53,744 nt of DNA from Phenylobacterium sp. (lineage in GTDB: Bacteria; Pseudomonadota; Alphaproteobacteria; Caulobacterales; Caulobacteraceae). Below, one piece after another: positions 42,144 to 53,374 of the stretch (its first letter is position 1; the number at the start of each line of letters is the position of its first letter). A program made the position numbers and the translations under genes. The DNA is taken from the NCBI RefSeq assembly GCF_004799515.1, contig NZ_SSMX01000017.1:1-53744 (forward strand), given 5' to 3'. Below the pieces are notes generated by a model. That model did no database searches and was not told where the DNA came from. It was given only the letters and a program-made list of their open reading frames with translations.

Positions 42144-43328
42144 ATGATCAACCGACTAGCCGCCCTGACCGGTGTGGCGACCCTGGCCCTCGGGGCCGCC
42201 GGAGCCGCCTACGCCGACGACACCCCGCCGGCCGCCGCAGCGGCTGCGGCGCCGGCCGGACCGACCGCGCTTTCGTCGCCGTCCATGTCCGCCTCGCTGT
42301 CCTCCAACGCCGACCCGCTCAACATGGACTGGGGCCCGCTGGGCAAGATTTATGTCAGCGGCCAGCTCAGCGGCTTCGGCTCGGTGGAGACGGCCCATGG
42401 CGGCACCGATCAGCGCAAGGCGGACATCTCCAACGCCCAGATCGAGATCCAGAAGACCGACGGCATCTTCCAGTTCTACGTCCAGGCGGGCGTCTACGAC
42501 ATCCCGTCGCTGGGCACGCCGATCCTGGCCTCGCCGCGCTACACCGAGAGCACCTTCCGATACGTGCCGGTGGCCTATGTGAAGATCGCGCCCAACGCCG
42601 ACTTCAACATCGAGCTGGGCGAGCTGCCGACCCTGATCGGAGCGGAATACACCTTCAGCTTCCAGAACCTGAACATCAACCGAGGCCTGCTGTGGAACCA
42701 GGAGCCGGCGATCAGCCGCGGCGTGCAGGTGAACTACACCCATGGGCCGCTGGCGATCTCCGGCTCGCTGAACGACGGCTACTTCTCCAATCATTACAGC
42801 ACGCTGTCGGGCCTGGTGACCTATACGGCCACCATGAAGGACACCTTCGCGGTGGCGGGCTCGGGCAACCTGGACAAGACCGACCGTTCCAGCTTCGTCA
42901 CCCCGATCGCCCAGAACAACGGCTCGGTCTGGAACGTCATGTACACCCACACGGACGGGCCGTGGATGATCAACCCGTACCTTCAGTACACCACGACGCC
43001 CAAGGAGGTGTCTTTCGGCCTGCCGAGCTCGGGGTCCACCTTCGGCGCGGCGGTGCTGGGCAAATACGCGTTCAACTCCATGTTCAACCTGGCCGGGCGG
43101 GTGGAGTACATCTCCTCCTCGGGCTCGAGCGTGAACCTGCTCTACGGTCCCAAGAGCGACGCCTGGTCCTTCACCATCACGCCCACCGTCCAGTTCAAGA
43201 CCTACTTCGTTCGCGCCGAGCTGGCCTATGTGAACGTCGACAAGGGGACCAAGGGCTTCGAGTTCGGCGTCTTCGGCAACAAGGACGAGCAGTCCCGCGC
43301 CATGATCGAAACCGGGGTGCTGTTCTGA
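42144..43328 (+). CDS. Outer-membrane beta-barrel porin (OmpL-like)
   Basis: The 394-residue protein has a signal peptide (about 1–24, AAYA-DD), an Ala-rich stretch and a long series of amphipathic strands ending in the C-terminal Phe needed for outer-membrane assembly (IETGVLF). Parts such as QFYVQAGVYDIPSLG, ELGELPTLIGAEYTFSFQNLNINRGLLWNQEPAISRG and LSGLVTYT fit the beta-barrel porin-2 (OmpL-like) family. It probably forms a diffusion channel. AAGGGG precedes the ATG. Confidence 0.88.
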   Translation: MINRLAALTGVATLALGAAGAAYADDTPPAAAAAAAPAGPTALSSPSMSASLSSNADPLNMDWGPLGKIYVSGQLSGFGSVETAHGGTDQRKADISNAQIEIQKTDGIFQFYVQAGVYDIPSLGTPILASPRYTESTFRYVPVAYVKIAPNADFNIELGELPTLIGAEYTFSFQNLNINRGLLWNQEPAISRGVQVNYTHGPLAISGSLNDGYFSNHYSTLSGLVTYTATMKDTFAVAGSGNLDKTDRSSFVTPIAQNNGSVWNVMYTHTDGPWMINPYLQYTTTPKEVSFGLPSSGSTFGAAVLGKYAFNSMFNLAGRVEYISSSGSSVNLLYGPKSDAWSFTITPTVQFKTYFVRAELAYVNVDKGTKGFEFGVFGNKDEQSRAMIETGVLF

Positions 43329-43431
43329 GCCTCTGAGGTCTGACCGGGTCGCGGCCCCTCCTCTCAAGGCCGCCACCTCGACCGTCGCTGCGCGTCCTTT
43401 GGGGGCGACGCCGCGGGGGCGGTCCTGGCAA

Positions 43432-43463
43432 GCCGCCGTCCTCCCAGGAGGGCGGCGGCTTTT
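43432..43463 (+). terminator. Rho-independent terminator after the porin gene
   Basis: A GC-rich stem GCCGCCGTCCTCC/GGAGGGCGGCGGC (one G-T pair) is followed by TTTT, about 100 bases after the porin stop. The rest of 43329–43633 shows no gene; the promoter of the next gene should lie between 43480 and 43620. Confidence 0.8.
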
Positions 43464-43633
43464 CCATTGCGCAACAGAGTGCGCCTTTCTATGGTCCCGG
43501 CCCTTCGCGGCTGTGCATAGAATGTGCGCACCCTGCAACATGACGCCCGGGAATTCCGGAACCGGTGGGTTTCGGTGGACGATCATCCCCTCGTGTCTAT
43601 GTTGACGATTCGCAGAGTTACGGAGTGCGGCGC

Positions 43634-45562
43634 ATGGAGCGGATGGCCTTTCGAGCCCAGACGATCGTCGCCGATGTGGTCCTGGCCGCCGTAGCCTTCG
43701 TCCTCGCCTGGTCCGTCGCCTACTCGGCCGCCCCGTCGCTGGACGTGGTCACCAGCCTGCCCTCGCTCAACCTGGTGCAGCTGACGGTGCTCTACACCGT
43801 CCTGGCGGGCAGCTTCACCATGCTGTTCCGCCGGGAGCTTTCGCCCTGGCGCTACACCTCCATTCCGGACGCCCTGGTGCTGGCGCGGATCGCCGTGCTC
43901 ACCGTCAGCGTCTTCCTGATCTGGGTCTTCATCATCGACCGGGGTCGCGGCCTCTTCCGTTCAACCTTGTTCCTCGCGCCTCTGTTCCAGATGGCCGGCT
44001 CCATGGGCGTGCGCATCCTGCGCCGCGCCCTGCACGAGCATGCGCTGGAGTCCTTCTCGCCGCTCAAGGCCGACCGGATGACCCAGTCGCCGTCGCTGCT
44101 GCTGATCGGCCCGCCCGCCCAGGCCGACACCTATCTGCGCGACATGGCCCGCAGCCACGACCGCTCCTACACGCCAGTGGGCATCGTCGGCACCGACGCG
44201 CGTGACGTGGGCCAGCAGGTGCGCGGCGTTTGCATCATCGAGAGCCTGGAGAACCTCGACGAGGCCCTGGCCGACCTGCGCCGCTGGAACCGCTATCCGC
44301 GCGCTATCCTGTTCCTGGAAGAGCCGGGCCGCCTGAAGGGGCTGACGGCCAACCAGCTCGGCCGGCTGAAGACCGACGGCATCCGTCTCCTGCGCCTGCC
44401 CTCCATCGTCGAGCTGGCGCAGCACGACGGCGTCACCCTGCTCCCGATCCGTGAGATCAACATCGAGGAGCTCCTGACTCGCGAGCCGATCCAGCTCGAC
44501 CGCCAGGCGGTGGGCGACCTGATCCGCGGCCGGCGCGTGCTGGTCACCGGCGCGGGCGGCTCCATCGGCTCGGAGCTCTGCCGCCAGGTCGCGGCCTTCC
44601 AGTGCTCGCGCCTGACCCTGGTCGACTATTCCGAAGCCGCCCTCTTCCAGATCGAGCGGGAGATGGCCGAGGACTTCCCGCAAGCGCCGGTCAAGGCCGT
44701 GCTCTGCGACGTCCGCAATGCCCGGCGCCTGAACGCCGTCTTCAAGGACGAGGCGCCGGACCTGGTCTTCCACGCCGCGGCGCTGAAGCACGTGCCACTG
44801 GTGGAGAGCCACCCTTGCGAGGGCGTGCTGACCAATATCATCGGCACCTGGAATGTCGCCGAGGCCTCAAAAGCCTGCCGCGCCGCCCAGATGGTGCTGA
44901 TCTCCACCGACAAGGCGGTCGACCCCACCAACGTCATGGGCGCCACCAAGCGGCTTGCCGAGACCCTGATTCAGTCGGAGCAGTCGATCGGCGCCGGCAC
45001 GCGCTTCTCGGTGGTGCGGTTCGGCAATGTGCTGGGCTCGGCCGGCTCTGTGGTGCCGATCTTCACCTCGCAGATCGAGCGTGGCGGCCCGGTGACGGTG
45101 ACCGATCCGGACATGGAACGGTTCTTCATGACCATTCCGGAGGCCGCCCAGCTGGTGCTGCACGCCACGGCCACCAGCGCCGACGGCCCGGGCCGCGAGG
45201 CCCGGCTGTTCGTGCTGGAGATGGGCGCGCCCGTGCGGATCATGGACCTGGCCCGCCAGATGATCGCGCTCTCCGGCCACCGGGACATCGAGATCAAGAT
45301 CACCGGCCTGCGTCCCGGCGAGAAGCTGACCGAGGCCCTGCTCGACGACATGGAGCGCTCCCTGCCCTGCGCGCCCAGCGTCATGGAGGTGGTGTCGGAC
45401 TCGGCCCTACGCCTGACGACCGACCACATCCGCCATCTCGAGACCCTGGCCACGGCTGGCGAGGACGGCGAACTGCGCCGCGCCCTCTTCGACCTGATCG
45501 CCCAGATCCGCAGCGAACGCGTGGCCGGCGCCCCGAACCTGCGGGTGGTGGCGAACGCCTGA
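43634..45562 (+). CDS. WbpM/CapD-type nucleotide-sugar 4,6-dehydratase, membrane-bound
   Basis: The protein has 642 residues: four N-terminal membrane helices (about 10–130), a Rossmann-like region, and a C-terminal extended SDR domain with the NAD motif VTGAGGSIGSELCRQ (about residue 303). It belongs to the FlaA1/WbpM group that makes UDP-4-keto-6-deoxy sugars for surface polysaccharides. The active site reads STDKAVDPTNVMGATKR, with Met in place of the usual Tyr. This altered Ser-Met-Lys triad is known for WbpM. ATG 43634 follows GGAG. It is a single gene, with no other glycan genes directly beside it. Confidence 0.94.
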   Translation: MERMAFRAQTIVADVVLAAVAFVLAWSVAYSAAPSLDVVTSLPSLNLVQLTVLYTVLAGSFTMLFRRELSPWRYTSIPDALVLARIAVLTVSVFLIWVFIIDRGRGLFRSTLFLAPLFQMAGSMGVRILRRALHEHALESFSPLKADRMTQSPSLLLIGPPAQADTYLRDMARSHDRSYTPVGIVGTDARDVGQQVRGVCIIESLENLDEALADLRRWNRYPRAILFLEEPGRLKGLTANQLGRLKTDGIRLLRLPSIVELAQHDGVTLLPIREINIEELLTREPIQLDRQAVGDLIRGRRVLVTGAGGSIGSELCRQVAAFQCSRLTLVDYSEAALFQIEREMAEDFPQAPVKAVLCDVRNARRLNAVFKDEAPDLVFHAAALKHVPLVESHPCEGVLTNIIGTWNVAEASKACRAAQMVLISTDKAVDPTNVMGATKRLAETLIQSEQSIGAGTRFSVVRFGNVLGSAGSVVPIFTSQIERGGPVTVTDPDMERFFMTIPEAAQLVLHATATSADGPGREARLFVLEMGAPVRIMDLARQMIALSGHRDIEIKITGLRPGEKLTEALLDDMERSLPCAPSVMEVVSDSALRLTTDHIRHLETLATAGEDGELRRALFDLIAQIRSERVAGAPNLRVVANA

Positions 45563-45601
45563 GGCGGCTCCGCCGCCCAGCCAGCTACCATTCCGGACAC
45601 G

Positions 45602-45634
45602 AAAAAGGGGCCGCGGCGATCCCGCGGCCCTTGG
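45602..45634. terminator. Bidirectional terminator between dehydratase and PEPCK genes
   Basis: GGGCCGCGG/CCGCGGCCC form a perfect 9-bp stem around CGATC. Five A's on the left give a T-tract for the minus strand, while TTGGCTTTT follows on the plus strand. It serves the two convergent genes. Confidence 0.85.
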
Positions 45635-45664
45635 CTTTTGCTTCAGTCTCGACGGTCGGCGGCG

Positions 45665-47509
<1,845 letters not shown>

Positions 47510-47681
47510 ACTAAAGCTCCTGGCCCCTAGAACCGCGCGGAATCAACGCCCTGGCGCGGCCAAAATTGAACAATCTCTTAAACGCAGAAAGCCGGCCTGC
47601 ATACTACGGGCCAGCGATTCCGGACCACAGCCCTAACGCCTTGTCTGCGGATTGGATCGGCGCCGGACGCGCCGGCGGCGA

Positions 47682-49817
47682 TCACTTTATGGCGCCCGGC
47701 TCCGGCGGCGGCGGCCCGTCCTTGAGGTAGTAGGCCAGCCAAGTCGCCACCTCGCCGTAGAAATGGCGGCTGTCCTCGGGCTTCAGGATCCAGTGCCAGG
47801 CGTCCGGCCAGACCAGGAGGCGGCTCGGCACCTTCATCCGCTGCAGGGTCGACCAGTTCTCCAGCGTGTTCCCGATCGGCACACGGAAATCGCGTTCGCC
47901 GATGGAGAGCAGCATCGGGGTCTTCCAGTTCTTGGCGTAGGTGATCGGGCTTTGGTCGCGCCAGACCGGGTTGCCCTCCCAGGGCGGACCGCCGTTGGTG
48001 ACCTCGCGGCCATAGATGCCGTCGCTCATGCCCCACTGGCTTTCCAGATCCACCTCGCCGGCGTGGCTGACCAGGCATTTATAGCGGGTGGTGGTGGCCT
48101 CCAGCCAGTTGACCAGGTGGCCGCCATAGCTGGCGCCCAGCGCGCACATCTTGCTTCCGTCGATGTAGGCGTAGCGCTTCAGCGCCTCGTTCACCGCCTG
48201 GTCGATCTCCAGGCCCGGCGTCTTCAGGGGATCGAGCTTGATCGCCTGGGCGAACTTCTCGCCATAGCCCGTCGACCCCGTGTAGTCGCTCATCAGCATC
48301 ACATAGCCGGGCGCGGTCAGCAGGTGGGCGTCCCAGCGCAGGCTGATCTGGTCAGAGTTCATGCTGGCCGCCCCGCCATGGATGAACACCAACAGCGGGT
48401 ACTTCTTCGACGGATCGAAGCTCGGCGGCAGGAAGATCATGTTGTGGATCTTGCGCCCGCCCGCGCTGACGAAATCGAAGTGGATCGGCGGCGCCCAGTC
48501 GATGTTGGCGGCCTCGGCCGTGTCGACGTTGGTCAGGTTCGCGTGCGTTTTCGCCGCCGGATCGATGCGCACGATCTCCTGCGGGCTGACCGAGCTCGAA
48601 TAGTTGGCGATCAGAACCGGCTTGGCGGCCTTCTGCGGAATGGTCAGCGCGCCATAGCCGCCATAGGCCGGCGCCATCACCAGGGCCGGTTTCCCGCCGG
48701 CGGTGGGCACGCTGTAGAGGTTGGTCTTCCCGGCCTCGGGAACCAGGATATAGGCGGTCTTGCCGTCGGGCGTGATCTGGAACCGCTCCGGCTCGCGGTC
48801 GAAGTCCTTGGCGACCTGGCCGATCTCGCCGCCGGCCGGCCACGCCACCTTGGAGAAGCGGGCCAGGTTGTAGACCTCGCCTTCGACGCGCGGATTGTAG
48901 TTGAAATAGAGGGTCTTGCCGTCGGCGCTAAAGGTGGGCTCGCGGAAGCCGCCCTTTTCCGGCGCGATCGGCGTCGCCTCGCCGCCGCCGTCGGCCGGCA
49001 AACGATAGAGCTGGTAGTTCACCTCGCTGTAGGCTGCGTTCCAGCGTTCCACGGTGGCGGAGAACACCACCTCCTTGCCGTCCGGGCTCCAGACCGGCGA
49101 CAGCGAGATGCTGGTCTCGCCCTCGGGGCCCGAGAAGCCGGAGGTATGCGCCAGCTTGGTCGGCGACAGGATGTCCCTGGGCGTCGCGCCCGGCTCCAGG
49201 CCCACGACCTCGATGGCCGGCTGGCGCTCGTCCAGCCACTCGTTCCAATAGCGGATCGGGAAGTGCTCGTAGGTGCGGACGTTGTATTTACGGGCCTTGT
49301 GCGCGGCGATCGCCTTCTTGTTGGCCTCGTCGTCGAGCGCATTCGGATAGACCATGGTCTCGAACAGGATGGCCTGGCCATCGGGCCGCCACTTGGGGTT
49401 GGCCGCCGCCGTCGACAGGCTCGTCACCCGCCGGGCCTCACCGCCGGCGGCGATGTCCAGCACATAGACCTGGTCGACCTCGTCGCCCTCGCGCTTGGTG
49501 GTGAAGGCGAGCTTCGTTGAATCCGGCGACCAGACCACACCGTTCTCGCCCGCCTTGGTGTTGGTCAGCCGCCGTGGCGCGGCCCCGCCGGCCGCCGGGA
49601 CCAGCCACAGGTCGCTCACCGTCTTGTCGTTCTCGTACGACGGCTCGACGATGGAGAAGACCACCCACTTGCCGTCCGGGCTGACCACGGGCGCGCCGAC
49701 CCGCTTCATCATCCACAGGGCCTCATGCGTCAGGGGCGTCTTGGCCAGGACCGCCTGGGCCGGGACGAAGGCCGAGGCGGCCACGGCGGCGGCCGCCAGA
49801 AGGGTGGAAATCTTCAT
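47682..49817 (-). CDS. S9 family exported prolyl oligopeptidase-like peptidase
   Basis: The 711-residue protein has a signal peptide (about 1–25), an N-terminal beta-propeller of WD/TolB-like repeats (PDGKWVVFS, SPDSTKLAF and WSPDGKEVVFS blades), and a C-terminal alpha/beta-hydrolase domain. The nucleophile lies in ALGASYGGHL (Ser near 561) and the final His in VWPDAWHWI. Such S9C enzymes trim peptides or acylated amino acids in the periplasm. The 172 bases between its end side and the PEPCK start hold no gene. Confidence 0.94.
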   Translation of the reverse strand: MKISTLLAAAAVAASAFVPAQAVLAKTPLTHEALWMMKRVGAPVVSPDGKWVVFSIVEPSYENDKTVSDLWLVPAAGGAAPRRLTNTKAGENGVVWSPDSTKLAFTTKREGDEVDQVYVLDIAAGGEARRVTSLSTAAANPKWRPDGQAILFETMVYPNALDDEANKKAIAAHKARKYNVRTYEHFPIRYWNEWLDERQPAIEVVGLEPGATPRDILSPTKLAHTSGFSGPEGETSISLSPVWSPDGKEVVFSATVERWNAAYSEVNYQLYRLPADGGGEATPIAPEKGGFREPTFSADGKTLYFNYNPRVEGEVYNLARFSKVAWPAGGEIGQVAKDFDREPERFQITPDGKTAYILVPEAGKTNLYSVPTAGGKPALVMAPAYGGYGALTIPQKAAKPVLIANYSSSVSPQEIVRIDPAAKTHANLTNVDTAEAANIDWAPPIHFDFVSAGGRKIHNMIFLPPSFDPSKKYPLLVFIHGGAASMNSDQISLRWDAHLLTAPGYVMLMSDYTGSTGYGEKFAQAIKLDPLKTPGLEIDQAVNEALKRYAYIDGSKMCALGASYGGHLVNWLEATTTRYKCLVSHAGEVDLESQWGMSDGIYGREVTNGGPPWEGNPVWRDQSPITYAKNWKTPMLLSIGERDFRVPIGNTLENWSTLQRMKVPSRLLVWPDAWHWILKPEDSRHFYGEVATWLAYYLKDGPPPPEPGAIK

Positions 49818-49964
49818 ATCGCCCCCGCGAAACTCGAGAATGGCCTAGTCTTAAGACCCCTGGCGGCAGAGTCGAGCCGCCGGACTGGGCTTTGCAGGCG
49901 TGTTTGAACTTGACCCCGCGCGGTGGCGCGGCGGGTCGATCCGAGGCAGGAGTTGACGGCGAAA

Positions 49965-50975
49965 ATGGCGATCCTGGTCACCGGCTCCGCCGGCTTCATC
50001 GGCTTTCACCTGTCGCGCCGCCTGCTGGAGCGAGGCGACGAGGTGGTCGGCCTGGACAGCCTGAACGCCTACTACGACCCGGCGCTGAAGGCCGCGCGCC
50101 TGGCGATCCTTGAAAGCCACCGCGGCTATCGCCACGCCAAGCTCGACTTGGCCGATGCCGACGGCGTCGCGGCCCTGTTCGCCGAGACCCGGCCCTCGGC
50201 GGTGGTCAACCTCGCCGCCCAGGCCGGCGTCCGCTACAGCCTGGAGAGCCCGCGCACCTATGTGGACTCCAACGTCGTGGGCTTCCTGAACATTCTGGAA
50301 GGCTGCCGAGCGACCCAGCCAGAGCACCTGGTCTTCGCCTCGACCAGCTCGGTCTACGGCGCGAACGGCAACCTGCCGTTCAACGTCCACAACGGCGCCA
50401 ACCACCCGATCACCCTCTATGCCGCCACCAAGCTCGCCAACGAGGGCATGGCGCACAGCTACGCCCACCTGTTCGGCATCCCCTCGACGGGCTTCCGCTT
50501 CTTCACGGTCTACGGCCCCTGGGGCCGGCCCGACATGGCGCTCTTCAAGTTCACCGAGGCGATCCTCGCGGGGCGTCCCATCGACGTCTACGGCCAGGGC
50601 AGGATGCAACGCGACTTCACCTATGTCGCCGACATCGTCGACGGCCTGATCGCCGCCATCGACCGCCCCGCGCAGATCAATACCACCTGGGACCCGCAGC
50701 ATCCCGACCCGGCCACCAGCGGCGTCGCGCCCTGGCGGGTGCTGAATCTGGGGAACAGCCAGCGCGTCGAACTCATGCGCTACATCCAGGTCCTGGAGGA
50801 AAAGCTCGGCATGAAGGCGGAGCTCAAGCTCCTGCCCATGCAGCCCGGCGACGTGGCCCGCACCGAGGCCGACGTCGCCGAGACCAAGGCGGCGCTCGGC
50901 TACGCCCCTTCGACGCCCATCGAGGTCGGCATCGGCGCCTTCGTCGATTGGTACCGCGACTACTACGGCCGCTAA
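49965..50975 (+). CDS. NAD-dependent sugar epimerase, UDP-glucuronate 4-epimerase-like
   Basis: The 336-residue extended SDR begins MAILVTGSAGFIGFHLSRRL with the NAD-binding GSAGFIG. It has the Ser-containing STSSVYGAN and the catalytic Tyr-x3-Lys in LYAATKLANE. FFTVYGPWGRPDMALFKF and YGQGRMQRDFTYVADIV match UDP-glucuronate 4-epimerases, which supply UDP-galacturonate for capsule or LPS. Specificity is inferred from these patterns. The start at 49965 follows AGGAG at some distance. It overlaps the end of the convergent hydrolase by four bases. Confidence 0.92.
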   Translation: MAILVTGSAGFIGFHLSRRLLERGDEVVGLDSLNAYYDPALKAARLAILESHRGYRHAKLDLADADGVAALFAETRPSAVVNLAAQAGVRYSLESPRTYVDSNVVGFLNILEGCRATQPEHLVFASTSSVYGANGNLPFNVHNGANHPITLYAATKLANEGMAHSYAHLFGIPSTGFRFFTVYGPWGRPDMALFKFTEAILAGRPIDVYGQGRMQRDFTYVADIVDGLIAAIDRPAQINTTWDPQHPDPATSGVAPWRVLNLGNSQRVELMRYIQVLEEKLGMKAELKLLPMQPGDVARTEADVAETKAALGYAPSTPIEVGIGAFVDWYRDYYGR

Positions 50976-51982
50976 CGGGCGTGCGGCGGCGCGGGCTTGC
51001 GCGCGGCCTGCACCAGCTGCAGCGCCGCGTCGGCCACCACCTCGGGCCGCTCGATCATGATCAGGTGCGAGGACTTCACGAACCGCTGCTCGCTGGGATG
51101 GAAGCCTGAGGCGAGTTGCCGGTGGAACTCCTGCCAGGCGCGGCCGCCGGGATCGGTCGCCACGCCCGCGTCGCCGTCGCCCTTGGCCGCGGTCAACACG
51201 ATGGCGGGGATGTCCTGCAGCAGGTCCCCGACCCGGTCGACCTCGTCGGAGGTGCTGGTGAACAGGGTGTCCAGCTCGGAGAGCCGGGTCTGCCAGGTCA
51301 GAGGCCGCAGCGCGGCCTGGCGCGCGGGAGCGTCGAGAATTGGCGGCGCGCAAGAGGCGACGGCGGGATCGTCGACGGTCTTCGGCGGCCCGCTGACCGC
51401 ATCCAGGCACCGCTGCGCCTGGGCGCGCGTGCCCGCCAGGCTGCCCGCGTTCGGCCCGAACAGCAGCTCGAAGCGCTGGGTCTGATGGCTGACCGAGCTG
51501 TCGACGAACACCAGGCCCACCACGTCCTTGGGCCGGCGCGCCGCGAACAGCCGCGCGTAGAGCCCGCCCGCCGAATGCCCCACCACCACGAAGGGGCCGG
51601 AGATGTTGGCCGCCTGCAGGCCGTAGTCCAGGTCGCGGGCGATCGCCGCCCCGTCGCGCGGCATCGGCCCCGGATCGCTGAAGCCGTAGCCCGCCCGGTC
51701 ATAGGCGCAGACCCGGGTCACCGGCGCGATCCGCGGGACGACCTTGCCCCAGGCGTTCGAGCCGGCGTTGTAGCCGGACTCCAGCAGGACGGTGGGCGCG
51801 CCACGGCCCGCGCAGCGGAAGTTCAGCTTACGGTGGTCGGGCAGGCTCACCAACTGGCCCGGCCGGGCGTAGGGATCGCCCACCGGCGGGGCGCCCCTCG
51901 CGGCGAACACACCCAGCGTCGCCAGCAGCGCAACCGCCGCCGCCAACCCTGCCATCAGGCTCCCGCGCGCCATCCGTCCCAT
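50972..51982 (-). CDS. Exported alpha/beta hydrolase
   Basis: ATG 51982 gives 336 residues; GTG 51994 and ATG 51973 are alternatives. A hydrophobic export segment (about 9–30) precedes an alpha/beta hydrolase with LLESGYNAGSNAWGKV, YDRAGYGFSDPGP and the nucleophile in VVVGHSAGGLYARLF. The Asp and His lie near VDSS and KSSHLIMIERPE. The substrate is unknown. The stop overlaps that of the convergent epimerase. Confidence 0.88.
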   Translation of the reverse strand: MGRMARGSLMAGLAAAVALLATLGVFAARGAPPVGDPYARPGQLVSLPDHRKLNFRCAGRGAPTVLLESGYNAGSNAWGKVVPRIAPVTRVCAYDRAGYGFSDPGPMPRDGAAIARDLDYGLQAANISGPFVVVGHSAGGLYARLFAARRPKDVVGLVFVDSSVSHQTQRFELLFGPNAGSLAGTRAQAQRCLDAVSGPPKTVDDPAVASCAPPILDAPARQAALRPLTWQTRLSELDTLFTSTSDEVDRVGDLLQDIPAIVLTAAKGDGDAGVATDPGGRAWQEFHRQLASGFHPSEQRFVKSSHLIMIERPEVVADAALQLVQAARKPAPPHAR

Positions 51983-52165
51983 CCTGTTCACCACTACCCC
52001 AACCGGCGGCCGGCGCCAGGGCCGGCGTCGGCTTTGCTGGAGACCAAACGCCGCGAAATCGTAGAAGGGGCTGGGCGAAGGTCCTTGAATGTCTCAGAAG
52101 AGTCGGAGGAACTTCCGAAGGGCGACGATGCGCGCCGCCGGGACGATGCGGGGGAAGCACGCACG

Positions 52166-52768
52166 ATGAGACGCCTCGCCAGCCTGCCGATCCTCAGGAT
52201 CGCCGCCGCCCTGGCCTCGGCGGCGCTGGCCTCGCCGGCGGCCGCCCAGGTGCTGGCCATCGGCGACGACGGCGCGGTGGCGACCTATTCCGGGCCAGCG
52301 GTCTATTCCAGCGAAGGCGTCCGGTCGCTGTCGCCGCAACCGACCGCTGCGGCGGCGCGCGCCACGCCGCAGGCGGTCAGCCAGGCGATCCAGGACGCCT
52401 CGGCGCGGCACGCCTTGAGCCTGCCGCTGGTCGAGGCCGTGGCCTGGCAGGAATCCCATTTCAACCAGGCCGCTGTCTCGCCGAAGGGTGCGATGGGCGT
52501 CATGCAGCTGATGCCGGGCACGGCCCGGACGCTGGGTGTCGACGCCCTGGACCTGAAGGGCAATATCGAGGGCGGCGTGGCCTATCTTTCCCAGATGCTG
52601 CAGAGGTTCGGCGGCGACCTGCCCCGCGCGCTCGCCGCCTACAACGCCGGCCCCGAGGCCGTGGAGCGCTTCGGCGGCGTGCCGCCCTATGCGGAGACGA
52701 AGGCCTATGTCGGCGCCATCCTGGACCGGCTGGGCGCCGTCACCGCGCCCGCCGTCCGCACGGAGTGA
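52166..52768 (+). CDS. virB1: Lytic transglycosylase of a type IV secretion system (VirB1-like)
   Basis: The 200-residue protein has a signal peptide (about 1–28) and an SLT domain with catalytic Glu 96 in VAWQESHFNQAA, then SPKGAMGVMQLMPGTARTLGV and LAAYNAGPEAVERFGG. It would cut peptidoglycan to make room for the secretion channel. ATG 52166 follows GGGGAAG. The long frame back to 51116 is false. Its neighbours virB2-B3-B4 show its role. The 183-base gap upstream separates it from the divergent hydrolase and should hold the operon promoter. Confidence 0.9.
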   Translation: MRRLASLPILRIAAALASAALASPAAAQVLAIGDDGAVATYSGPAVYSSEGVRSLSPQPTAAAARATPQAVSQAIQDASARHALSLPLVEAVAWQESHFNQAAVSPKGAMGVMQLMPGTARTLGVDALDLKGNIEGGVAYLSQMLQRFGGDLPRALAAYNAGPEAVERFGGVPPYAETKAYVGAILDRLGAVTAPAVRTE

Positions 52769-52770
52769 CC

Positions 52771-53085
52771 ATGAGACGAGCCGCCGCCCTTTCCTTGTCC
52801 GCGACCGCCGCGCTCGCCCTGGCCGGCCAGGCGCACGCCCAGGCGGGCGGCGACCCGGCCGGATCCTCGCCGCTGATCGCCGCCCTGGACTGGGTGCAGG
52901 GCACCCTGCTGGGCAACCTGGCGACCACCGCGGCGGTGATCGCCGTGGCGGCAGTGGGCTTCCTGATGCTGACGGGGCGCATGGACTGGCGGCGCGGCCT
53001 GACTGTGGTGGTCGGCTGCTTCATCATCTTCGGCGCGGTCTCCATCGTGGCGGGCATCCGCTCGCTGGCCGGCGGGCTGCATTAG
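52771..53085 (+). CDS. virB2: VirB2/TrbC-like type IV secretion pilin
   Basis: The 104-residue protein has a long signal sequence ending AHAQ (about 24), then two hydrophobic helices (LLGNLATTAAVIAVAAVGFLML; LTVVVGCFIIFGAVSIVAGIRSLAGG) typical of VirB2 pilin subunits. ATG 52771 with GGAG seven bases before it is chosen over GTG 52765. It follows the transglycosylase by two bases. Confidence 0.9.
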   Translation: MRRAAALSLSATAALALAGQAHAQAGGDPAGSSPLIAALDWVQGTLLGNLATTAAVIAVAAVGFLMLTGRMDWRRGLTVVVGCFIIFGAVSIVAGIRSLAGGLH

Positions 53086-53089
53086 CGCC

Positions 53090-53374
53090 ATGGCCCGGCT
53101 CGACTCCGATCCGGTGTTCGCCGCCCTCACCCGGCCGCAGATGATCGGCGGGGTCACCTACGCCTTCGCGGTGTTCAACCTCATCGTCACCGTCGAGGCC
53201 TTCCTGATCACCCGCTCGTTCTGGGCGCTGGGCCTGGCGGGCGTGCTGCACGCCGTGGGCTACCTGGGCTGCCTGCGCGAGCCCAGGTTCTTCGATATCT
53301 GGATCACCAGGCTGCGCACCTGCCCGCGGGTGCCCAATTTCGGCTTCTGGCGCGGGAATTCGTACCGCCCATGA
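53090..53374 (+). CDS. virB3: VirB3-like type IV secretion protein
   Basis: This 94-residue inner-membrane protein begins MARLDSDPVFAALTRPQMIGGV, typical of VirB3, and has two hydrophobic helices (about 20–58) with a later FFDIW. VirB3 works with the VirB4 ATPase. It starts four bases after virB2, and its TGA overlaps the virB4 ATG. Confidence 0.9.
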   Translation: MARLDSDPVFAALTRPQMIGGVTYAFAVFNLIVTVEAFLITRSFWALGLAGVLHAVGYLGCLREPRFFDIWITRLRTCPRVPNFGFWRGNSYRP